A stretch of DNA of 64,000 bases. Source: Amphibalanus amphitrite (lineage: Eukaryota > Arthropoda > Thecostraca > Balanomorpha > Balanidae). Below, piece after piece: positions 1 through 15,350 of this stretch (position 1 is its first letter; each line of letters opens with the position of its first letter). The position numbers and the translations under genes are program-made. Under the pieces are notes generated by a model that saw nothing but the letters and a program-made list of their open reading frames with translations, ran no database searches and was not told the DNA's origin. The DNA lies in NCBI RefSeq assembly GCF_019059575.1, contig NW_024882317.1:1-64000 (forward strand). The letters run 5' to 3'.

Positions 1-2252
<2,252 letters not shown>

Positions 2253-2831
2253 TCCACCGTGGGAAGTGAACCCAGCGCACACCGCACCTGAGTGAGCTGT
2301 CTCCCGGCTACAGTCGAAGCCACTGAATCACTGTCAGAGGTGTGCATAGTGATACTCCTCGTCACCCGATACTCCCCGGCTGTGCCGCACACATTATACG
2401 GTAGGGTGAGGATCCGGTCACTGGTAAACCCATTTTGCATTTGTATTGGTGGCCTAAGAAAGATGGGCTGAAATGGTATCCTCAAAGGTCTTCATTAAAA
2501 AGATGGATAACGAAAACTAGACGATTGTTAACAGATCTGTCAAAAATGAGGTTGATGTGACATAATTCAAAAGAAGTACAGACCCGACACCCTCGGGTTG
2601 TGGCGTTATCCGAAATCCCAGGCCAACCCAACGTCCGGAAATTGACTGCCATGTGGCAAGAGTCGGATGTAGCGGTGGGGTTTGACGAAAGGACATGACC
2701 GATTAATCTTTTTATGGCCTATCTACTCCATTAGCTTGTCCGTACCACCAAGTCCTCTAGCCGTCGTGCTGTGCTCATTACAACGTTCATTCCGATGCTT
2801 GTCTCTCTACTCAATCCAACGGTCCATTTCA

Positions 2832-2905
2832 TTGACCATCCTACTATCCATCCCTCTGACCATTCCTATCCATCCCACTGACCATTCCTTCCCATCCCTC
2901 TCCCC
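2832..2905. repeat. Imperfect 21-22-bp tandem repeat (CCATCCCNCTGACCATTCC)
   Basis: About 2.5-3 copies of a unit with CTGACCATTCC in each. Confidence 0.55.
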
Positions 2906-5608
2906 AGCCCACCCCGCCACCCAGCTCCTAATGACACAATTTGGATGCGCGTCTGTCTGTGAGCCCTCTGGCGAACACAGTCTACCTGCCCATCACTGAC
3001 GGGGCAGACGTCCGACGCCTTTTTATACACGCTCCAGATCACCTGTGAAATGGTCGGATAGCGCCCAGGGGTTTTATCGGAGAGAACATAATGACTATGA
3101 GCATGGAGCATGTGGTGCACAGCAGGTATGCAATATGCTTGCATGAATATTTGTAATTCTGACATTCTTTCAAGTATTCAGCGGTCTGGAAGATTGTGCG
3201 GTCTCAGAGCTGAGGCCTAAACAAAATATATGATACCCTGTGCGTTCGAACGTATAGACGGCCAAAGTCGAATCGGGTGGCAGTGAAGTCCGATAGAAAG
3301 CATACTGCAATTTGCGATGCCATTGACACGACGAAATGAATGAGCTCCGTACCGGTCACGAGAACAACGAAAATCTGTTGTGGCCGCCGCAGCTACATCA
3401 CCCATTTCTGTTACAATCACTCTCGCTACAGCCCCACTTCTCAGGGTTGTGCATTGTTGTGGTCTCGGTTAGCGAATGACGGCCACTGTTCAGTGTCGAC
3501 AGACACTAGACAGCCCTCTGGCCATGCCCAAGAGCGAGCAACTGGGATGAGCCGGGCAGACAGTCTAGCTAGACAGACACAGGGACATTGAGGCAGTCAA
3601 AGTTAAACTCTCTGCCCAAAACTGGTCGGTTGGCTCAGGTAAATGCTGTGTTCAGATGTAACTCAATAGCAACAAGAGCGCAACAGGATGTTAACAGATA
3701 TCTTGTTCAATGTGAAGCCTAAACGCCTGCGTCTAGACTTCAGTATGCATACCTTCTAAATCTATTTCATTTCGACGATCCTATCTCGCCGTAGGCCTAC
3801 AAAACGCTTCCTGCCGTCACTCCAAATTTTCCACGCCAACCGCTAGTGATAGTCTCAAATTCGATTCGGCGCACGCACCACCCGACTCGACTTTGCATAT
3901 GGCCGTCGTCTTCACTGCCCACAAAGCCACAGCCGCGGGCCACCCCAATGCGGGCCGAGTCGGGCGAGTGTAGAGTTTTTCTCTGATGTTCGCCGATAGT
4001 CCGTCGACCGCCGGAGCAATGGCGGCGAGCGGTGGTGGTCTTCCGACAAAAACTCGCCGAAAAAGACGCAGCAAACATAGACACCGATTTGTTGTCTTTA
4101 GAAATCCACTGTCGGGAGGAGGCTGATTATGCTCGGGCACGTTTGGTGGAGGACGAGGCTTCGCTGAGGGTCGGCTAGTGTCAACAGGGAGAGGAGACGC
4201 GGATGGAAGAATGGCGACGGTGGGAGAGAGACAGGGCACGACTCACGATATCCTGACAGTCATGTTCGACCTGGGCTGGCCAGCCTTCCTAGTTCCTTTG
4301 ACATAAAGCTGTTATTATCAAGAAAAAAAGTCGCCGATTTGGGGAGGAGTTTATTTTTATCGTAAGTGTTGTACCCGCACGATAGTCAAAGGAAAAACGA
4401 ACTTCCTAAACCGACGTTAATGCAAGAAAATTTACTCCTCATAATGTAAAATATCGTTAGTGTACCCTGACTGTAACTGATTTCGATTGAAATTATTCAT
4501 ATGTCATAGAAATATGACATGGGTCAACAGTGACAACGACGCAGGGACACGAGATTTCCAATTCATTCTACGAGGAAATCCCCAATGGTTCAAAACTATA
4601 AAGGCGATCCAAATATGATACCCACTCTAAATGGGCTCACTCATTGTGGTTCAGCTATCAAACAACCCAGAAAATGACCGCAAACTAGCTAAAATCACGC
4701 AAGGTGCAAGTCGGTCCAGTACGGAATGATCACAATAAAAGTCGTTTCCGAAATCAGGATTGTCGGTCTACCATCGTTCTCGTATTGCGCAAAAGGAAGG
4801 ACTCTCTTAAAATGATTGTTTTGCTCAGACAAACCTCCCGCCAGCGGCTGACTGATCACTTTAGCACCTTTGTTAAAATGAACTTCGCCCTGTCAACCTA
4901 GCTGCTTGCAACATCTAAATGATGCGTTGTTATGTTCGAGCAGAATGCATTTGAAATGACTGGTGCACTAACCCTTTTACAGAGGCTCGCTTCCATCCAA
5001 TCCCGTTCACAGATGGCACCACTAGGCCGCATGCCGCGCTCGTCATTGATGCCGCGTTGATAGTCTACAATTATTCACCACCAACTATGCCGCTGGTCGT
5101 TAGCGAGCATCCAGCACGCGGCGCCGACGGCCGCACGTGCAGCTATGACGAACTGACGGCACGTGCCGATATGAACCTCTAGCACGTGCGCTGTGCCAGC
5201 TCACCAAGCCAATCGGCACCACTAAAACAAGCGGGAGCTTTCAGCACTGGTGGTGGTGCCAAGTAGATCACCAACAGGTCATTAACCGTTGGCTCATTCT
5301 GTGTACGTAATAGCCCTGCAGCATCGCAGCCAATAGAGGTCGGTAGTGATTTTATGGGTTCGTCTAGTTCTAGTTTAGTTTATGTCCTAGTTCTGGGATG
5401 GTAGTTCAACATTCAGCAGATCTGCGATGTTCAGGCTCTATCGCGCACGCTGCGAGCGAGAGCATAACTCGGCCAATGGAAAGCTGTTCTTCACACGGTG
5501 AGCAATAAATGTCCGGTGGAAATCCATTGGGCGGTAAAGATGTGGTCGTTTTTGATTAGTTACGGCCGTTTCATGTGTGATTCGAAACACCTGTTCGAAA
5601 CGCCGACG

Positions 5609-5870
5609 GTGGGATGTATCACGGGTGGGATGTGGGGAGGTGGGAGGGTGGGATGGTGGGATATGGGGAGGTGGGATAAATCAAGGTTGAAATATAGGAA
5701 GTGGGATATGGGGATTGAGGAAGGACGATAGAGGGATGGACACTCGGATAATGTGGAGCTGAGACGAGAATAGGGTGGGATATGGCGTAGGGTAAGGTGA
5801 TACACCTCAGTTGTTTGGCATGGGAGCGTAGAATAGGAAGTGGTTGGGATATAGGGAAGGTGGGTCGCGA
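5609..5870 (+). repeat. GGGAT-rich repeat with G-quadruplex motif
   Basis: Repeated GTGGGATATGGGGAGG-like units. 5623-5660 contains seven runs of three or more G with short spacers, satisfying the usual G4 pattern on the plus strand. Confidence 0.7.
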
Positions 5871-6597
5871 AAAAACAGCCGGCGTTAGATGAGGATTGAG
5901 ACAGATAGTGAGCGTCTAATATTGAGTTTTTTACTTTGAATGGGAGACAGCGTCTCTAGTTCAGAAACAGCGTCTTTCTGGTCGAATAGAGCACCCAATG
6001 CGGTGAATGCATCAGTGCCCACTATAGCTCCACTGTGATGGGGTAGATGACACGATACCGCCCTAGAGATAACGTCAAATACATCGAAACCAACATCGAT
6101 CACGTGATGCAAACTCAGCGCGGCTGAGGGCGAGGTTCGGGCAGTTCAACATAGAAAACCAGACGTTAGAAGTCACCGGGCGTCTTCTGAAAAATTGGTG
6201 CAATCGGATCCCTCCCTGTGTTGAATGGAAGGTCGGATTTCGAAAGAGGTTGTATGATAAGTTGGTTTGATTGTACAAGCGGATACTTTATAGTCGAAAT
6301 CTGATAAGTGATAGCGAACTAGTTTTTCTTCCAGTGCGGTGGTTACAAGAAAATTATTGTGAAATAAAAGAAAAGGGAACAAAACTATGACAAGGGTCTG
6401 AGTCTCTTAGATGCGTGATGAGTTTGTTTGATGTTGGATTGTAAAAAGTAGGTACAATTTAGGTTAGAAGAATATATTTGCATGGACTGAAAATCCTTTC
6501 GTACTGCAATCCCCCATTTGTCTTTATTTGGACAAATAATGATGATAAAATTTCATCATTTTAGGACGGCAGCGGTGCTCTCACGTTCCGTTTCCTT

Positions 6598-6675
6598 CCT
6601 CCCTCCTCTCCCTCCCTCTTTCTTTCTTTATTTTTTTTTCTCTCTCTCTCTCTTCACCTCCCTCTCCCTCCCGCT
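6598..6675. repeat. Pyrimidine-rich (CT) low-complexity tract
   Basis: C/T-only runs broken by a T10 stretch. No gene. Confidence 0.8.
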
Positions 6676-6938
6676 CAGAGATCTGCAAATTGCCAGGCGG
6701 CACGGAGCGAAAATAAACTGTCGACGTGTGTAGATTGAAATTGGGAGGAAATGACACATATCTGGTAACTCCCGTGCAACAAATCACCGCAGAAATGAGG
6801 TCGCCGACAGAGATATCTTGGGAAAATTCACAATGGATATGAGCTAAATTCAGTTCTGTCTAAGCAGAATTTCTTGGAGAATTTATCGGCTGCTCGGATG
6901 ATGTTGTTCATCTAGCAGGTTGATGCTATGTTCTCGGA

Positions 6939-7030
6939 TGGTCAGACCATTGGCGGTACGACCAGACCAACGTTAATTGGTCAGACCAGCGCTGATTGGT
7001 CAGACCAAACTACCGTCAGTTGGTCAGACT
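6939..7030. repeat. Cluster of palindromic TTGGTCAGACCAA units
   Basis: Copies at 6940-6949, 6977-6988, 6996-7008 and 7020-7029, plus a related CGACCAGACC near 6959. The core TGGTC-A-GACCA is self-complementary. Confidence 0.65.
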
Positions 7031-8183
7031 ACGAGTAGACCGTTTTGGGCTTAGCAATTTGACCACTGACCAATTCACAATACTGCAGCATGCAAGCAAG
7101 CGAACAGCAAATGTGGGCAAGTCCTTTCCAGAATTAAATATCCCGCTAGGATCTACGACTGTCTCAGCACGAGCCGACGACAGCCCACAAGATGGTGAGC
7201 GTTTTGATTGAAAGCGTAACGCCGCGGAAATGAAGGTTCCGTCTCTTGAAGACTTCAACACATTACGATGAGCAGCATAAGTCACCCAGCCAGTTTTCAA
7301 ACAGACCATTTCTCTGCTTCATATTTGATGAGTCAATTAACTTTAACCAGCTGCGATTCGATTTGGCCAGACATCGTAGTTACTTGACAGACAGATGTCG
7401 ATCAAAGATGGCGGTCGGGTCGGAGGGTGGGGGAGGGGGGTGACGGCTCGGCAGCTGACCTTTGACCCCTTGAAGCGTTCCGGCGCCTGGCGCGTTGGGT
7501 CGCTAGCTAACAGCTGCCAGAACAATTAAGTTGTGGACGGCGGGAAAGGGAAGGGAGCAGGTGGGGGAGGAACGCACGTGCCACCCACGACGGTATGGTA
7601 GGAAAGAGGGAAGGGTGGAGAGAGGGAATGATGAATGGTTCGGGAGCGGACCCAGCGAAGGCGGGAGACCGGAAATTGGGATACGCTGGTAACCGGTAGC
7701 TAATCACGAGAAAATGAGAGTAGTTCACAGGAATAATCTCACAGATTGTGTGTCATCCATGGTTACAACATTCTTTGCAAATCATACCGATGGAAAATAT
7801 ACGGACACTACCTAGTGATAAAGTCACCACACGAATCAGTAACATTTTGGGTGATGTAGTTATTTGAGTCACCACCATTTCGCAACATCTCCACGATAAA
7901 TGTCACCACAACAGCCCCTTGGACAAGGCTGTTTTGTTTATTTATGCAGCTCCTCGACAGCAACATCGCTGTCATTTGTGTTCACCCAACAGGTGAGAAT
8001 TCAACATTTAACCCGCGCCCCGCTGGGGGTCCTGGATTTCCACGCCCTGCTGGGGGGGGGGGGGGGGTGTTTGAACACCCCCCCTTGTAACTCGGCTCCT
8101 GGGCCACGTAGCGATACGCGGAAGGCGGCGTTCGAAAGAGCGTAAAAAATAATGACGAAATCACTTCGGTCAATTTTTTGGTC

Positions 8184-8211
8184 AGGTCAAAGGTCAGGTC
8201 ACCAGAGGTCA
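8184..8211 (+). promoter_or_regulatory. AGGTCA half-site cluster with DR1 (in TTAA element copy 1)
   Basis: AGGTCA occurs at 8184, 8191, 8196 and 8206. The first two are separated by one base, forming a perfect DR1, the arrangement bound by RXR/USP- and HNF4-type nuclear receptors. Binding is inferred, not shown. Confidence 0.4.
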
Positions 8212-8550
8212 TTGAAGGCAAAATTTCGCCGATTTCCAGGTCGAATGTCGAAAATTTCCAAGAAGCTAACGCATAACTCGGGAACCAATAGAGCTACAGC
8301 GCCGCGGAAAAGTGCATTCGATAGCCCTATTAACGCCCTTTCTGAGTAATTCTCTCAGATTTGACCTAACGTCAACGGTTTTGCCTGCAGGGTGCAAAAA
8401 CTGCAAAAATAGCCGATTTTTTTGGAAACAGTTTTTCTGCAATAACTTTTGACCCAAGCCTTGTACGAGCTTACTTTTACCGGCATCGTGTTCCTCTCGT
8501 CAAGACGAATCGAATGAACTATAACTTGACCTTGAAAGGTCAACTTGAAA

Positions 8551-8580
8551 ATTTGACCTCAGGTCAAGGTCATGACCTGA
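8551..8580 (+). promoter_or_regulatory. Extended half-site and palindromic AGGTCATGACCT (in copy 1)
   Basis: TCAAGGTCA at 8564-8572 matches the FTZ-F1/ERR-type extended half-site, and AGGTCATGACCT at 8567-8578 is a perfect zero-spaced inverted repeat (the classic synthetic thyroid-type palindrome). The match is direct; function is speculative. Confidence 0.35.
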
Positions 8581-9209
8581 CCGGAAAGGGTCATGTTGCA
8601 TATCAGTCGATCCGTATCGTCGAGCTGAACACATATAAGGCGTTTTTATCGCTCTAGCATGCCTCTATCAAAAGTTATTTGCGAAAAACTGTTAGATACC
8701 ATTCGTGACCTAAGATGACCTCAGGGCACAAACAAGGGTCACGGACACCATTTTCATGTTCAGTGTGTCTAAACCACTTGTAATTCGGTGTTTGGGAGTG
8801 TTTATAATGTCTTTCGTCCAAAAGAGGCGCATTTCAATTTTCTCCCATTGACTTATAATGGGGAGGTCGCAAAATTGACCTGACCTTAGGTCATCGGTAT
8901 CAAAATTCTGAGATATACATTTTGTACATGCTATTGCTCTTAGCAATCGCTGAAAGTTTCAAAGCGATCGGTCACTCGGTGTAGCTATGACAGACATTGA
9001 AACTTTTTATGAGGTGAGGTCACTTCAAGTGACCTGGTGACCTGACCTTGAATGACCTTGGTCTGAAATTTTCACAACATGTGTAAAATTGATGTATGAT
9101 AAGGTGTACCAAAAACGGCGGCGCTCCGCGCCGCCGTTTTTGAGATATTCGCGAAAAACCACAAGGGGGGGGTGTTCAAACACCCCCCCCCCAGCAGGGC
9201 GCGGGTTAA

Positions 9210-12200
9210 AGTTCAAACGCTGTCCAATGTAAACTTCCGGCTGTTCTTCAGAGGACGAATGACAGTACCTCTGCTCAGTCGGTTACCCAGTTCACCAAAA
9301 CCACCGCTGGTGTATTCCCGTACTGAAGACCGATCCAGACCCGTGCCTCGCCAGTGCAGTCTTGTTGTGGCGCTCTCCTCCCCCCCCCCCTCGGCGGTGG
9401 ACCAATCATTAGCATACCACAGCCGGGCCAGGGCCGCCACCGCCCGGCGGGACGGAGGTAACGTAATTAACCCGTTTATTGGTAATGAGTTTTAATAGCT
9501 ACCTACACGGCTCGGGCTACGCAGGCGGCACTGGGGGAAGTGGTTCACGGAGGCACTGGTAATGCTCGGTGGACCGACCACCGGGCTGGGTAAAAGGTAA
9601 CGCAAAACGCCTGGGCTCGTGGCTGGCGGCGATTACGATACTGGTAATCGCTGCTGAATTGATGGGTCGAGTCTCGCCCAAGTGCGTGTGGTCCTCCTCG
9701 AATTGACAATGCTTAAGTTTATCTGGCTTAAGTTGAAGATGAAATCAATCAGGCGCATTAGTTGTCCCATTGGGAGCAAACGGGAGAAAATACTGCGTAC
9801 CATTTCCCCCCAAATTTGTTTCAATATGTCCTGATAGGAACAAATAGTGCGCCTGGTTGATATATTAAATATGGGTTAAATTACCACTTGTTAATGCCTA
9901 AAGTCGTTAAAAACTCCTTACACTGGTAGATCATTACTGTCTTCAGGCGGAAGGGCACCAGCAACAATATGGTCGCCATTGACCTAGCTTGGAAGCGTCA
10001 GAGTAGCGTGTCGAGAGCTGCCAGCCTGGCTTACCGGGATTTGAGATAATTCCGGAAGGCTACGCGAGACCGCAAGATGGCTTATTGAACGCAGTAACGG
10101 AATATTGCGTCGCACTTCGTCAAAGGTAATCACTCAACCTTGGCAAAACTTCATGTGTGAGAGCAAATGGGAAGAAATTCGTGTGGAATCTGACGTTTAC
10201 AGATGACAAGGAGTAGTTAGTAAAGACATGGTTTTCTTGTGTAAAACATATCAAAACCTCTAGCATTTCAGATACAAACGAGAAACTCACTCCAGAACTG
10301 AAGCTAGCCATTCCAGCGCCACATTTTTAGACACCTCTCACGCCAGGAATCCATCCACCCCAGGCATGCTCTCCGTCTATACAAAACGAATAAATAACCT
10401 TCCTACCCTCGGTAAATCACGATCACCAGCCACGTGGGCACCAGGAAACTGTGCCGGTTGGCGAGCCCACCGCCCCGCTACTTCCTTTTACGGGCCGCGT
10501 CGTCCGCTGTCCCGCCGGTCACGTTCCTCACAGGCTCACAATGTCAACCGGATTGTGAAAAGTGTTGCATGCGCATGCCGTCATTAGTAATTAACTGGCA
10601 TCGCTAGAGAAGCCATACTATACGCGACATGGCCCGTGTCGTGAGGTAAATTCCAGGCGTCAAGTTTAGCATCAGACGAGCGTGAATAACTCTCAGCAGA
10701 CGATGGGGGCACGGCTGCCAAAGACGCGTCAGAATCGATACTTTCCTGGATGCCGGAGGTTGATGACGTGAAATTCTTCTGTCAACAGCAACAAAGTGGC
10801 CTGGAAGACACGCTGGCGTCATAGCAAACACAGGGAGTCATGACGAGCTATAAGGAAAATAAGCGTAACCCTACTGATCATTGCGCTGGAAATACAAAAC
10901 AAAATATTTTCTTATTCATACGCGCACTGTAATTAGGAGAACGTTTACCAAATAAATACAACGAAAAAGGCTGGTTGAGATGATGACTCAGTGCAGTTTT
11001 CAAAGCAGATAGCGCACATCGCGAAACAATCACAAGAGTCGCATCGGCAAAAAGTGCAAAACGTCACACTGACACGTTCAGTCACGTTCCAAAACCACCG
11101 AGTCATTGACAAATCATCACTCACTATCATTAAGTATAGAGCTGGCAGCGGTATGAAGAACAGCACGTTAGCAGGTCCACCGCAACGTCAGATGAGATAC
11201 ACGCCATCTGATTGAGATCTATAAGACTATTAACATTCTGTCGTACATGTATCAGCCAGCATTAGCGAGACGTATACGTCTTACTTTAAATTGTAAGTCC
11301 ATTAGTGGGTTAGCACTGCTTCACGCTCAACCAGGCATGATAGATTGCACCATAATACTCGTCAGCGCTTCTGAAGTTTATGCTAAGCGCTTGAGGACTT
11401 AATTCCGACGTCGTCCATACCTTGACAGCCTACTTTTTGTGAAGAGATTTATTAAATACTGCATTCTTAACATTTCGATTAATTAGAGAACTTAGCGTAC
11501 TTACAAAGTGAGGCCACATGCAAAGTGATAATGAGCTATGTTTTACACACTTCCTTTAGAGGGTCAAATAGTACGTACAGTTCGAACGAACTGTGCATCT
11601 CTCGAGTATGGAATCGACTTACAAAGGTACATAAAATACCAAAAAAAAAAACATGAACCATAAAAATGTACAATAAAAACAGAACATGCGACGTGAAAAA
11701 GCATAACTTAGAAAATACTCTTCAGAAAGTGAATAAGAAGGTGCAACAAAATGCGAATGCGAGAAAAATGCCAACTTTGAGTTACATGACCTCCCATCCG
11801 GGCAAGAGCTGTCCACAATGTTCCATGACCGACACATGAGGCCACGTGCGCATCACCCCAAAGCAAAGGCGCCGATGGTGTGATGAGTGCTCCGAGCTCG
11901 CGGCCAGTGCGCGTGCCAGACTCAGCGTCAGCCAGAGATGGAGGCACCCGATAGGAGACGATCCCCGCTGGTCGGATGATGCGCACAATCAGGACTCTGG
12001 TGTGAGGCAGAGGGGAACGAGAGGCGAACGAGAGTGGCCGAGAAAACGGAGGGAGAGAGGAGAGAGCGAGACGTAAAAGGTAAAGACTCGGATGGAAAGA
12101 TGGCGAAGGATGAGAGGAATGAGGTCAACTTTAAAGAGGATGATGTTGATAAGTTATTAACGTTTGTAGTCATATACGCAAAAGACTAAAATAAAAGGAT

Positions 12201-14339
12201 TTCACCCATCGCCCTTCGACGACATCCAACGCTGCGCACTCCAAATCAGTGGCGAGATATGGCGCTTTGTGGTGAACTATGAAACAGAATGCCTTACACT
12301 TTCAAACCTATATAGCAGATGCTTTACGAGAGCTGCAAGAAAAATATGCGATGGTTTAGACTCCGACCAACTGTGTTTTTTAGCTGTGGATGTGGTGCGA
12401 CCTAGCCAGTAAATCCAGACTCAGAGGAGTGAAAGGGCGAATCACACACAAACATTTACATTTCTGAAAAGAAACATGATTTGCATACCAAAGCGTCTGG
12501 AATTTCACTTCTCCTGACCACCTCGGACTCACCGGAAGGTGACCATTTCCGCCGCGCCATTTCCGGCGCACCCGCGTCCCTTCTCCTCCGTCCTTGTTCT
12601 ATGGCGAGTCGCTCGTAAACCTGTCCATTGGTCTGTCACCTGGTCTTCAGGCAGCCGCCAGCGAACAGTGTAAACCCGGCTTTATGGCCAGCTTTGCCAC
12701 ACCGAGCGTCAGTCACGCTTAGAATGTGCTGACTGCTGACGGTCGGACGGTCACTGCCTTAGTCTCCACGGGCCCAGTTCGTGTCCGGGCATTGGATTTC
12801 GGTCTTTGGGATTGGTCACCAAACAGATATTTGTTTACCGCTGAAGGTCGCAATAATATCATACACAGCGTATACACAGCGTATACACTATGTATAATAA
12901 TATGTATACACAGCGCGGTCGCCTCCCTTGGGAGAAAAATGCCGTTGTCACTAATTTTCGCACCAGAAATACAATGTGAAAACGCACTACGTCGCAAACG
13001 GAAACTAACCGACCTCGTTATCTAATGAAACAATGAAGCGTAAATGCGTGCCCTGTTCTCTAGTCTACCCGATTCTGTTTTGTAACCTAGGGATAAAGAA
13101 GGACATAATCCTGCGGCTACCGATTCAACTATGTCCAGAGGTAACCATACTCCTGACCATACTCTGGGACGAGGCGAGTTTCAGCCGCTTGCGTGAAACG
13201 TCTCCCTTTTTACATCTTCGTACGACATTCCTGTGGGAAATGCCTGTTTAAGTTTTATAGGTACTGCTGCTGCACGAAAATTACGTCAGACATGCACCGC
13301 ATATTTTATATTGGCTGTTTTCCTGAAATAAATTGACATGTAAAAGACGACTAAGGATTAGTAGAACAGTGAATAGAACTTCAGATCGGCTTATTACCTG
13401 TCAAGTGCAAGGAAAGAATTAATTTAGAATGAAATATTTTTAAATAGGTATTGTTCTACATTTTCAATACCAAAATACCTCACAGCTCACGGGGAACAGC
13501 ATCGCCCTAAAAATGGAATGCTATTTGCACTGTTTGACGTTTCGTTTACAAGAACATCTTCTTAGAGCGACCCATTTTAGGATACCAGTGCTGTTCAAAA
13601 TGCCTCAATTGCTAATGCGCGATCGTAAGGCATAAGTAGCAAAATATACACTTGCAGCATAGCAAAACATGCATGCTTGGAATGTTCTTCCACAAATATG
13701 GAAAAAGCTATGGCATGTGAAACAATTCACAAGCTGTCAAAACACTAGAACATCTCATTTCTTACGACAACTTTATCACCAAAGCTTATTGACATATTCA
13801 TTCACGATGGAACAAAACATTCACAATTCACTGTAACTCTATCGCAAATATCTAAATAAACCGACTCGACTACAACATAGACACTTTCATCTCTGCACGA
13901 AATCCATCATCAAACAAGCAGTTCAGCATACCAGTCGCTACAATTCGGCCAGTCGCTCTCATATCCAACGCAAATCACGGGGGCTTGAATTCCTCGACGC
14001 ACATCAAAACCGTCCCGGCGAGCAGCTCCAGGTGTTTTCCTCCGCTCGGCCTCTCCCCTTAGCGGCGCCGCTGCGCGTTCCTGCCGGCTCTCGTGCCGGG
14101 GTGTGAAAGCGTTTCTTGCCGGCCGAAGCGATATGTCGCCAAAGAGCTGGAGCGACAGGTTAGCCAGGTAAGACCCCGCTGAGATCCTACAGGGGACAAT
14201 TGAGCGGACGCCTCCACGCAGGCTGGCGACCGCGGGGGGGGGGGGGATAGGGGTAGGGCGGTCGCATTCCTGCCGCTCCAATCGTTTGTCCACACGGACG
14301 GTCGTTGGTCGATCGAGACGATCCGGTCGCTGGTTCAGC
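9210..14339. other. No gene recognised
   Basis: Probably netrin intron. Small TATAC/GTATA inverted repeats near 12853-12917 and a G-run at 14233 are the only structure noted. Confidence 0.6.
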
Positions 14340-14590
14340 CAGACTGTCAACTATCCGCCCAGACAGAAGTCTGTCCACCGAGACAGTTAGTCTGTCCAAC
14401 CAGACTGTCAACTGTCCACCCAGAGGCCAGACTGTCTGTCCACCAACACAAGTCTTCCGTCCACCTAGAAGATCGCATGTCCATCTGTCTATCCACCGAG
14501 AAGGCCGTATGAGTTCCCACGGCCTTATGAGTATGAGTCAACCGTCTTTCCACCGAAACAACCATCTTTCCATCCGGACGGCTGCGCGCA
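14340..14590. repeat. Degenerate minisatellite (GTCCACC / AGACTGTC units)
   Basis: Repeated CTGTCCACC(G)AGAC and CCAGACTGTC segments of irregular period. It creates overlapping spurious open frames on both strands. Confidence 0.6.
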
Positions 14591-15073
14591 CAGTCTCGAC
14601 CAAGCGGCTATCCAGACGTCAACCGGGTCGAATATTGCCACTAATGAAGTCCACGCCACCTAATCAAAATGATTCAACTGCACGCTCCAATTGATAGGAT
14701 AACCTCATTTCCCTGAAAATTACCCACGCCTCCACGTTCATCATTTCACTTGCGACAATATTGCTTTAAATGCCGACAAACAGTGAGGCTTCCAAACGCC
14801 TAAGCATCCCTCACTTCCAAAAGCGCTCGCTCAGAAGTGAATCTAACTGCTCATAAGCAGCCACCCGACCCCTCCAGGCCTCCCTATTCCCTCCTGGCTT
14901 CCTGGCGCGTTCCTGTCATGGTTCGGTCGTGTCGGACATACGTGGGCCGCCGCGGGGACTCGTCCAATTATCACGAGGACACCTTTCCAATTAATGTCGT
15001 CCACTCGGCTGCCGATAAGCTAATCTGAATTGGGCTCCGACAGGCGAACGGCAACCGGCTGACGGTGGCTTCT

Positions 15074-15270
15074 AGATGAGTCCTCTCACACCATACCGGG
15101 GTGAGAGATAGATCCTCTTACACTACGGAGGTGAGAGACGGAGCTTCTCACGCCATCAAGGTGAGAGACGGGTGCTCTCGCACTATACCGGGGTGAGAGA
15201 CGAGTCCTCACACAACACCGGGGTGACAGTTCGGTCTTCTCACACTATACTGGGGCGAGAAGCGAGTGCT
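15074..15270. repeat. About 32-bp minisatellite (TCTCACACCATACCGGGGTGAGA)
   Basis: About six diverged copies, each with a TCTCAC start and GGTGAGAGACG end, so each unit is itself a small inverted repeat (TCTCAC/GTGAGA). A weak further copy is at 15306-15350. Confidence 0.75.
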
Positions 15271-15350
15271 GTAAGTTGCCTACCCCTCAATCAAACGGAG
15301 ACATGTCCTCTCATACCATTGCACTGAGGTGAGAAACAGAGCCTCTCACG

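Larger units (their letters stand above)
8012..9205. mobile_element. TTAA-flanked non-autonomous element, copy 1
   Basis: 1194 bases flanked by TTAA at 8008-8011 and 9206-9209. Termini are inverted: CCCGCGCCC at the left, and the complement of the right end reads CCCGCGCCCTGCTGGGGG. Just inside each end is a G-run/GTGTT-AACAC/C-run fold-back (8052-8084 and 9165-9192). A 14-bp perfect stem with a 3-base loop lies at 9111-9141. AGGTCA half-sites are clustered at 8184-8211, 8525-8590, 8877-8893 and 9015-9060. There is no open reading frame of note. TTAA duplication and CC...GG ends fit the piggyBac superfamily; mobilisation by a piggyBac-like transposase is inference. Confidence 0.82.

Noticed and set aside
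3817-4239. 140-residue minus-strand frame
   Set aside because: Proline-rich start suggested a gene, but no domain or splice support.
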